Assembly: GCF_004152845.1 (NCBI RefSeq)
Contig: NZ_SEON01000010.1
Span: 44,967-108,966 of the forward strand
DNA from: Sphingobium fuliginis
GTDB taxonomy: Bacteria; Pseudomonadota; Alphaproteobacteria; Sphingomonadales; Sphingomonadaceae
Direction: 5' to 3'
Length of the DNA stretch: 64,000 nucleotides
Below are positions 58,356-64,000 of this stretch, piece after piece. The stretch's first letter is position 1. Every line of letters starts with the position of its first letter. The position numbers and the translations under genes were made by a program. The notes beneath the pieces were generated by a model. That model was not told the origin of the DNA, made no database searches, and worked only from the letters and a program-made list of their open reading frames with translations.

Positions 58356-59180
58356 TCAAACAGGGTCGAAGTCGGTGGCGATCGTGACAGCGCGCCAGGC
58401 GTCGATATCGCTGCGGAAGGCCGCCAGCTTTCGCTCGGCGATAGCGTGCGCGGCCGGGCCGAGCGGCAGGTGAAGCGGCGCATCATCGGCATCGACCGCC
58501 TGGAGGATCACCGCGATTGCCTTGTCGGGATCGCCCGCCTGATTGCCGTCGTTCGTCTCGCGATAGGGCTTGCGTGAGGTTGCGGCATATTCCGGCATCT
58601 CGTTGGCGGCCATGGCGATCGACCGGCCAAGGAAGTCGGTACGAAACGGCCCGGGCTCGACGATCAGCACACGGATGCCGAACGGCTTCAGCTCCCCGGC
58701 GAGCGCTTCGGAAATGCCTTCCACCGCAAACTTGGCGGCGTGGTAATAACCACCGCCGCCGCGGCCCTCGATACCCGCGCCGGACGACATGTTGACGATC
58801 GTTCCGCCCGAGCGCCGCAGCACAGGCAGGGCTGCTTTGGTAGTCTCGATCAGGCCGAAGACGTTCACCTCGAACATCGGCCGATATTCCTCGGGCATGC
58901 CTTCCTCGATCGCGCCGAACAGGGCGTAGCCGGCATTGTTCACGAGCACGTCAAACCCGCCGAACGTCTCGACCGCCTTGGCGACCGCCCCTTTGGCCGC
59001 GGCCGGATTGGTTACGTCGAGTGGCAAGGTGATCATGCGACCGCCGAACGGTGCGGCCATTTCCTCAATCGCCTTCACATTGCGGGCGGTCGCGATCACC
59101 CGATCGCCGCGCTCTGCTGCGGCGAGCGCGAGCCGCCGACCGAAGCCGCTCGAACAGCCGGTGATGAACCAGGTCTTCAT
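58356..59180 (-). CDS. short-chain dehydrogenase/reductase
   Basis: A 274-residue classical SDR. The cofactor motif is ITGCSSGFGRRLALAAAERG; the segment VLVNNAGYALFGAIEE and the catalytic Ser (IVNMSSGAGIEG) and Tyr-Lys (YYHAAKFAVEG) follow. Its 5' region is divergent from a LysR regulator that probably controls it. Substrate unknown. Confidence 0.92.
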   Translation of the reverse strand: MKTWFITGCSSGFGRRLALAAAERGDRVIATARNVKAIEEMAAPFGGRMITLPLDVTNPAAAKGAVAKAVETFGGFDVLVNNAGYALFGAIEEGMPEEYRPMFEVNVFGLIETTKAALPVLRRSGGTIVNMSSGAGIEGRGGGGYYHAAKFAVEGISEALAGELKPFGIRVLIVEPGPFRTDFLGRSIAMAANEMPEYAATSRKPYRETNDGNQAGDPDKAIAVILQAVDADDAPLHLPLGPAAHAIAERKLAAFRSDIDAWRAVTIATDFDPV

Positions 59181-59280
59181 GATTGTGCACCTCCAGACGA
59201 TAGAGGCGATGTAGGTGTTTAGATTTGTTCTTTAACTGACAGAAATGTATTCCCGTCGTTCATTTTTGTGCAGGTGGTCC
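59181..59280. promoter_or_regulatory. divergent control region LysR/SDR operon
   Basis: A 100-bp gap between the SDR operon and the LysR gene, expected to hold the LysR operator and both promoters. It is AT-richer than its surroundings. I see no unambiguous T-N11-A palindrome. Confidence 0.45.
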
Positions 59281-60141
59281 ATGGAATGGAGTGATGTGAG
59301 GATTTTCCTGGCGATTGCGCGATCCGGCTCGCTCGGCGGCGCTGCGCGGTCGCTTCAGACAAGCCATCCGACCGTGGGCAGACGCCTTCGCGCCCTTGAA
59401 CAGGCGGTCGGTCATACCCTGTTCCAGCGCACGGCAGACGGTCTTGTTCTGACCGAGGAAGGCCACGGGATCATCGCGCTGGCCGAGCAAATGGAAGAAG
59501 GCGCGCTGGCCATGGAGCGCCGGCTCGCAGGGCAGGAGCAGAACCTCAAAGGCAGTCTGCGCATCTCGTCAGCCGATTGGTTCGGCGCCTATGTCCTTCC
59601 TCCCATCCTGGCAGATTTCTCGAAAGCCTACCCCAATGTCGACGTGGAGATCCAGACTGGGACGCGCCTCTTCAACCTTGCCCAGCGCGAGGCCGACGTC
59701 GCTTTTCGGATCGTCCCGTTCAACTCGGCCGATGTCGTTCAGCGGCGGCTCTTCAGGCTCGATTACGATGTCTACATCGCCGAGGAAGCGGCCGATCCCG
59801 AATATGGCGATGGGACCGGATTCCGGCTGATCACCCATGACACATCCACGGGCCATTTCCCGGACATCGAATGGCTGATCGAGAGTTTCCCCAATGCGAG
59901 ACCAATTCTGCGATCGAACAATCGCAACGTTCAGGGACGCATGTGTCGGGAAGATGTCGGCATCGCCGTCCTGCCTCGCGTGGTCGGCAGTCAGATCCCG
60001 GGCATCCGCAGACTGGAGCTACCGAAGCCTCCGCCGACGCGAGACATCTGGGTGGGATACCACCGAGACCTACGGCGTCTCGTGCGTCTTCGCGCGTTCA
60101 TCTCTACGGTATCGAACCATCTCGTAAACGCGGCCGCGTGA
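59281..60141 (+). CDS. LysR-family transcription regulator
   Basis: A 286-residue LysR regulator. The N-terminal winged helix is WSDVRIFLAIARSGSLGGAARSLQTSHPTVGRRLRALEQAVG, and the effector domain starts near residue 90 (GSLRISSADWFGAYVLPPILADF). ATG 59281 gives the usual N-terminus; an upstream in-frame ATG at 59245 adds 12 residues. It faces the SDR/hydrolase/VOC operon, a common arrangement for its target. Confidence 0.92.
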   Translation: MEWSDVRIFLAIARSGSLGGAARSLQTSHPTVGRRLRALEQAVGHTLFQRTADGLVLTEEGHGIIALAEQMEEGALAMERRLAGQEQNLKGSLRISSADWFGAYVLPPILADFSKAYPNVDVEIQTGTRLFNLAQREADVAFRIVPFNSADVVQRRLFRLDYDVYIAEEAADPEYGDGTGFRLITHDTSTGHFPDIEWLIESFPNARPILRSNNRNVQGRMCREDVGIAVLPRVVGSQIPGIRRLELPKPPPTRDIWVGYHRDLRRLVRLRAFISTVSNHLVNAAA

Positions 60142-60166
60142 TGCACGGCCCGCGTTCGGACGTGTG

Positions 60167-60748
60167 TCAAGCGGCGACGGCCCTGGAGCGTCGGCGCACG
60201 GCGCTGATGGTCAGTGAGACCGCCGAGATGAGGAAATAAAATGCGCCGAAGGCGGCGTAGGGTGCGATGTCGGCGATGCTGACCGGTGCCGCGCCAGCGG
60301 CCTTGCTGAGCATATGCGCCCCGGCGAGCCCCGACTGAGCGCCGCTCAGGATCATCGCCCACTGCGCGCCATAGGACTTCCAGCGCCGTACCCCGGTCAG
60401 GAGCTGGAACAGGCCTGAGAGCACCGCCCACACGCCGAAGATCTGAAGAACCGCATGCATCCCGTGCGGCAGGGTCGCGGCGACGGTGACAGCAGTCACG
60501 ATGCTGACGACGAAATTTAGCATCTGGCTCTTGTTTCTCGCCAAGCCGCCGCTCCGGCTGGCGTCGAGATAGTTCGCCAGCGCGTCCCAAGCGGGATAGG
60601 CGACAAGCATCACCGCAGCCAGCGGCGGCATGGCCTTCGCCACCGTGAAGGCGAGTGCGACCCAGATCGCGGAGACGGCGAAGCGCAGATAATAATAGGT
60701 CTTGAGCCAGTCCCGGTCCGGGGACTTCGTGTCGGTGACGGTCTTCAT
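60167..60748 (-). CDS. DUF308/HdeD-like membrane protein
   Basis: A 193-residue membrane protein with five or six hydrophobic helices. LRFAVSAIWVALAFTVAKA and the block FGVWAVLSGLFQLLTGVRRWK are characteristic of the DUF308/HdeD group, of unknown function, linked to acid stress in E. coli. The final basic tail (RRRSRAVAA) is cytoplasmic. It is not obviously part of an operon; the sigma/NrsF genes are upstream with a 113-bp gap. Confidence 0.8.
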   Translation of the reverse strand: MKTVTDTKSPDRDWLKTYYYLRFAVSAIWVALAFTVAKAMPPLAAVMLVAYPAWDALANYLDASRSGGLARNKSQMLNFVVSIVTAVTVAATLPHGMHAVLQIFGVWAVLSGLFQLLTGVRRWKSYGAQWAMILSGAQSGLAGAHMLSKAAGAAPVSIADIAPYAAFGAFYFLISAVSLTISAVRRRSRAVAA

Positions 60749-60861
60749 GGCATGGTTCCTTTTTGTGATGCAGGCGCACGTCTCCCGTCCCGAAATCCGG
60801 GTGGATCGGTGATGGTCGGTTCAGGCGGTGCGCGGCTCGCGATTTGCCGCGTCGGTTTTGG

Positions 60862-61503
60862 CTAGAGGCGGAAGCGTCGCGGTAGGCGCCATCGTGCGAC
60901 GGCCGTCACGGCGGCGCACCCGATGCTATACCAGACCACCACGTAAAGAGGGTCGTTGAAAGGGCAGCAGAAGGCGAAGACGAAAGCCCCGCAGGCGCCG
61001 GCGGCGATGCCGGAGGCAAGCCCGCTCAGCCGTGGCTGGGTCGGCGCGGCTTTCCGCATCAGAGCGCCAAGCAGCGCCACGATCGGTACCGAGAGCACGA
61101 AGATCGAGGTGGCGCACACGATTCCGCTGGCCGGATTGATGCGATCGAGCAGCGCTCGCTCGCTCGCGCCATCGGGGGTGACGAACACGCCCCCGACGAT
61201 GGCCGCGACCGTGAGGGCGCAGGCGAGCATCAGCCCCCGGCGCGGCTGCGCCGTTGGTGAGAAGGACCGGATCGCCAGCACGCAGGCGATCGCCGCCAGC
61301 AGGCCGAGACTTCCCACCCGCCACATCAAAAACGGCGAGCCGGCCATGTGACTCATGTCCGGCCGCATCGCGCCCAGGCCCAGGAAGAGCATGAGCTCCG
61401 CGGCACCCAGCGCGAGGACAAGTCCGCCCTCGCGCAGCATGCTGCGGCGCTGAACGGGCGTTAGGTCCGAGGACAGGTCGGCGATCAGGGATTCATTCGA
61501 CAT
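60862..61503 (-). CDS. nrsF: NrsF-type anti-sigma factor (DUF1109)
   Basis: A 213-residue membrane protein with six hydrophobic segments, matching DUF1109/NrsF. In Caulobacter NrsF holds SigF inactive at the membrane. LIADLSSDLTPVQRRSMLREG is the cytosolic N-terminus; FAFCCPFNDPLYVVVWYSIGC contains the conserved Cys pair near the last helices, likely the redox/metal sensing residues. ATG 61503 overlaps the sigma gene stop by 11 bp. Confidence 0.92.
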   Translation of the reverse strand: MSNESLIADLSSDLTPVQRRSMLREGGLVLALGAAELMLFLGLGAMRPDMSHMAGSPFLMWRVGSLGLLAAIACVLAIRSFSPTAQPRRGLMLACALTVAAIVGGVFVTPDGASERALLDRINPASGIVCATSIFVLSVPIVALLGALMRKAAPTQPRLSGLASGIAAGACGAFVFAFCCPFNDPLYVVVWYSIGCAAVTAVARWRLPRRFRL

Positions 61504-62104
61504 CGTGGGTCTTCTCAATGATGGCCGACAGGCGCGCGAGCCCGCGGTGGATGTTCATCTTCACGGCCGAGGGGGAGAGGCCAGTCTGGCCGGATGCGTC
61601 CTCGATGCTGTAGCCCTGCACCTTGACCAGCAGGATCGCCTGGGCCTGCGCGGGGCGGAGTTCGTCAAGCAGGCTGGCCAGAACCGAACTGCTGACCACC
61701 GAAGCCTCATGGTCGCCCACGGCCATGTCGTCGGGCAGCTCGTCCACGGGTCGGCGCGCCAGGCTGCGCAGCTGGTCAACCCATTTGTTCTTGGCAATCG
61801 CCGCCAGCCAGGGTCCCAGCGGATATTGGGGATCATATGTGTGGCGCCGCCGATGGACGGCAAGCAGCGTCTCCTGGATGGCGTCATCCACATTGCCCGG
61901 CGGCAGCCGCCGCTGGAAGTAGCGCGTAAGCCACTCGGACATCTCGCCGAGCAGCCGACGATAGGCGCCACCGTGGCCGTTTTGTGCCGCAACCATCAGG
62001 CTGCTCCAGTCGTCCGGCGCAGTTCGGGACGGACGCTCACGGCTGGCCGGCGCCTTGTCCGACGCAGGCTTTGAGATCAATCTCGCGAGGAAGTCCGAGC
62101 GCAT
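61493..62104 (-). CDS. sigF: ECF sigma factor, SigF type
   Basis: A 203-residue extracytoplasmic-function sigma factor. Region 2 is WLTRYFQRRLPPGNVDDAIQETLLAVHRRRHTYDP and region 4 is LLDELRPAQAQAILLVKVQGYSIEDASGQTGLSPSAVKMNIHRGLARL. With the downstream NrsF it matches the SigF-NrsF module that answers oxidative or heavy-metal stress in Caulobacter. Its targets are not visible in the window. Confidence 0.93.
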   Translation of the reverse strand: MRSDFLARLISKPASDKAPASRERPSRTAPDDWSSLMVAAQNGHGGAYRRLLGEMSEWLTRYFQRRLPPGNVDDAIQETLLAVHRRRHTYDPQYPLGPWLAAIAKNKWVDQLRSLARRPVDELPDDMAVGDHEASVVSSSVLASLLDELRPAQAQAILLVKVQGYSIEDASGQTGLSPSAVKMNIHRGLARLSAIIEKTHDVE

Positions 62105-62263
62105 GATCTCTTATTCGACCGCCACGCCGCCCCGGTCACCTCTCTTTGCAATTATTTCAGATTGCGTGTGGGTCGGCGGTAACCTTTTGCGGGGCAAGCC
62201 GTCGATGGTCGCAGCAGAGTGGCGCCACCAATGCCTTGATCGTCGATTTGCCGCCTCATGTAA

Positions 62264-62600
62264 TTATGCGGCAATAGCCCTGCCTCGTGCCGACCTGACG
62301 TCTCTAACCGGCGGCCGACCGAACATCCGGCTATATTCGCGGTTGAACTGGGATACGCTTTCGTACCCCACGTCGAAGGCGGCGTTGCTGGCATTGCGCC
62401 CTTCCGACAGCATCAGTCGGCGCGCTTCAAGCAGCCGCAGGTGCTTTCTGGAACTGCAGCGGCGAGAGCGACGTCACAGCGTGAAAATGTTGGTGGAAGG
62501 CGGACTGACTCATCCCCGCCGCCGCTGCCAGCCGATCGACCGGCAGAGGCCTCGCATATTCGGAGCGCAGGATCGCCACGGTTTGCCGATCACCAGGTCG
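62264..62600 (-). pseudogene. truncated, frameshifted AraC-type regulator
   Basis: Directly after an SDR stop codon, a minus-strand frame encodes an AraC/XylS HTH region with no effector domain: LPVDRLAAAAGMSQSAFHQH then FHAVTSLSPLQFQK. It breaks at an extra base (plus-strand GTGCTTT, 62441-62447). The +1 frame then continues HLRLLEARRLMLSEGRNASN, AAFDVGYESVSQFNREYSRM and FGRPP to a TAA at 62264. Both the missing N-terminal domain and the frameshift mark a decayed gene. Confidence 0.8.
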
Positions 62601-62606
62601 GCGCTC

Positions 62607-63395
62607 TCAAACGGTGCGGATGGTCCCGCCGTCGATGACGAACTCAGTGCCATGGATCGCGGCGGCGCGGTTCGAGGCGAGGTATGCGATGAGGTCCGCC
62701 ACCTCCTCAGGCTCGGCTCCACGCCCGATCGAGATACCGCCAAGGGCATCGAGCACGGACTGGCGTGCATCCTCAACCGTGCCGCCATTGGCGGCTCGAA
62801 GCATTTCGAGAAAGTCGCCGGTCGCCTCGGTCATGATCCAGCCGGGTGAAACGGCGTTGACCCGCACACCCTTTGGACCGAGTTCCTTCGAAATCGACTT
62901 GCTGTAGGTCCTGAGCGCCGCCTTAGCGGCGGCGTAGGCAGTCGTGGATTCGGGAAGCGGCAGGACGGACTGGATCGAAGTGACGTGCACTACGGTGCCT
63001 GCGCCGCGCTCGATCATCTGTGGGATCAGCAGGCGATCAAGGCGGACGGTCGCCAGGAGGTTGAGGTTCAGCTCGGCAAGCCAGTGCTCGTCGGTCAGCG
63101 CAACGAAGCCACCGGCCGGCGACGCCGATCCACCGACGACGTGCGCGAGGATGTCGATGCTGCCAAGCCGGTCGAGCGCCGCCTTGGCGAACGCTTCGCC
63201 GCCCTCGCGCGTGGTCAGATCAGCCTGAACATATTCGACGCCCTCGATGGTATCCTTGATTGCCCGGGCGGCTGTGATGACACACGCTCCGCCGGCTAGG
63301 AAGCGCTCGACCGTGGCGCGGCCGAGGCCCTTGGTGCCGCCGCTGACCAGCACGCGCTTGCCGGCGAACTCGCCGGGATCTGCCTTGATGCTCAT
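62607..63395 (-). CDS. short-chain dehydrogenase/reductase
   Basis: A 262-residue classical SDR. VLVSGGTKGLGRATVERFLAGG is the NAD(P) motif (TGxxxGxG-type), and VVGGSASPAGG, VVHVTSIQSVLPLPESTTAYAAAKAALRTYSKSI gives Ser, Tyr and Lys. PGWIMTEATGDF and HGTEFVIDGGTIRTV end the family pattern. Its ATG overlaps the stop codon of the NTF2-like gene (ATGA), so they are one operon. Substrate unknown. Confidence 0.93.
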   Translation of the reverse strand: MSIKADPGEFAGKRVLVSGGTKGLGRATVERFLAGGACVITAARAIKDTIEGVEYVQADLTTREGGEAFAKAALDRLGSIDILAHVVGGSASPAGGFVALTDEHWLAELNLNLLATVRLDRLLIPQMIERGAGTVVHVTSIQSVLPLPESTTAYAAAKAALRTYSKSISKELGPKGVRVNAVSPGWIMTEATGDFLEMLRAANGGTVEDARQSVLDALGGISIGRGAEPEEVADLIAYLASNRAAAIHGTEFVIDGGTIRTV

Positions 63396-63721
63396 ACCGT
63401 GGTCTCCAGCGTCCTGATGGCGCCGTGCACCAGCGTGAAACGATAGGTGAAACGCAGCGGACTGCCCGGGAAGTCGCCATGAGCGGGACCTTCGACGATG
63501 ACATCGCCGCCTTCTTCCCGAACGGTGTCGGGCTCGAAGATCGCTTTCACCGGGATAACTTCTTCCTCGAACAGCTGGCGGATTGCCGCCTGTCCCTCGA
63601 AGCGCTTGCCATTGTCGATGAAGACAGCGTCGCGCAGAAATGGCTTCATCAGGCCGTCGAGATCGAGACGCGCATTTGCCTCGACAAAGGCGGCGATCGG
63701 CGTGGGTAGATCAATTGTCAT
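63392..63721 (-). CDS. NTF2-like (SnoaL-type) protein
   Basis: A 109-residue NTF2-fold protein. IAAFVEANARLDLDGLMKPFLRDAVFIDNG and GQAAIRQLFEEEV are the cone-shaped helix blocks, with VIVEGPAHGDFPGSPLRFTYRFTL as the last strands. Members are small isomerases, dehydratases or scaffold proteins. ATG 63721 is chosen because GAGGAGA lies seven bases upstream; ATG 63727 is one base from it. It precedes the SDR. Confidence 0.88.
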   Translation of the reverse strand: MTIDLPTPIAAFVEANARLDLDGLMKPFLRDAVFIDNGKRFEGQAAIRQLFEEEVIPVKAIFEPDTVREEGGDVIVEGPAHGDFPGSPLRFTYRFTLVHGAIRTLETTV

Positions 63722-63727
63722 GGTCAT

Positions 63728-63915
63728 CTCCTCAATGGTGATGACGATGATTTAGCGATGGACTTTTCGCCTGATAATCGAGACAAATCGCCATAGCGTG
63801 TCACGAAAAACAGGATAATGAGTCGTCATTCATTGATCGAGCTAGGCAGTAGTGACATTTTAGGGATTCACGGCGGTTTGGATTTGTGATTCAAGGCTGG
63901 CTTTTGGAGGCTGGC
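63728..63915. other. intergenic, left end of IS5-type element
   Basis: The last gap before the transposase. It contains the direct-repeat-like words GATTCACGG and TGATTCAAGG (about 63868-63896) that may be part of the element's left terminal repeat. The right end is outside the window, so the boundary cannot be fixed. Confidence 0.45.
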
Positions 63916-64000
63916 GTGGAAGGCGAAGTGCTGCGGGATGATCAGTGGGAGCGGCTGCGGGAGTTCGTTCCGGGCGGGCGCAAGGGCAAGCGCGGTCCTC
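63916..64000 (+). mobile_element. IS5-family transposase, 5' end only
   Basis: An open frame from GTG 63916 to the window end (28 codons): VEGEVLRDDQWERLREFVPG then GRKGKRGP. DDQWERLREFVPG and GRKGKRGP match the N-terminus of IS5-family transposases found widely in sphingomonads. The catalytic DDE region lies outside. A mobile element at this end supports the idea that 57-64 kb is accessory. Confidence 0.75.

Noticed and set aside
62055..62849. 264-codon plus-strand frame
   Set aside because: Crosses the AraC remnant and the SDR end in antisense; translation has no family words, while the minus strand does.

Overview
This is a GC-rich chromosomal window from an alphaproteobacterium, most likely a sphingomonad (Sphingobium/Sphingomonas type). 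The evidence is the gene content: a MipZ-type division ATPase, MmcB, DUF1491, a SigF/NrsF pair, a large TonB-dependent receptor, and the block hemE / ppsR-maf-aroE-coaE-dnaQ. That block flanks the replication origin in Caulobacter. No genus-level marker is available, so the genus is inference.

Layout. 1-5.8 kb: the 3'-truncated gyrB, a small lipoprotein, a DUF1993 gene, and a divergent yczE/yczR pair. 5.9-16.4 kb: a ThiE-like gene and yggS (divergent), a 921-residue TonB receptor, pdeM, trhO, an SCO-YcgN-YgjP operon, an ankyrin protein, mmcB, a SleB-type hydrolase and DUF1491. 16.3-21.7 kb: a leftward run of thioesterase, ptsN, hpf, dnaQ, coaE, aroE, maf and ppsR. 21.69-21.97 kb: an intergenic region with two perfect DnaA boxes and six GANTC sites, which I call the probable chromosomal origin. 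Genes left of it run mostly leftward and genes right of it mostly rightward. 22-46.8 kb: hemE, hemJ, panC, mipZ, a J-domain membrane protein, pgm, a FadL-type porin, ispG, ftsK, lolA, xth, ribA, an L,D-transpeptidase, glnD, mutS and maeB. 47-49.3 kb: cofE-cofD-cofC, the second half of coenzyme F420 synthesis, followed by a flavin reductase. 50-56.4 kb: an acyl-CoA synthetase, the glyoxalase pair gloB/gloA, a SIMPL protein, a frameshifted glycine-zipper lipoprotein, a TPR protein and a hydrolase. 56.58-56.67 kb: tRNA-Leu(CAG).

From the tRNA to the window end the character changes to accessory DNA. It holds a VOC/hydrolase/SDR operon facing a LysR regulator, a SigF-NrsF stress module, a decayed AraC regulator, an SDR plus NTF2-like pair, and the 5' end of an IS5-type transposase cut by the window edge. 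This looks like an island or patchwork next to a tRNA.

The most unusual non-coding signals are two homologous ~130-nt elements at 27.2 kb and 34.7 kb. Each has a 5' hairpin, an identical 25-nt block containing an exposed anti-Shine-Dalgarno motif, and an intrinsic terminator. They look like a duplicated small-RNA family. Several dispersed palindromic repeats sit between genes. No CRISPR array, rRNA or prophage was seen.
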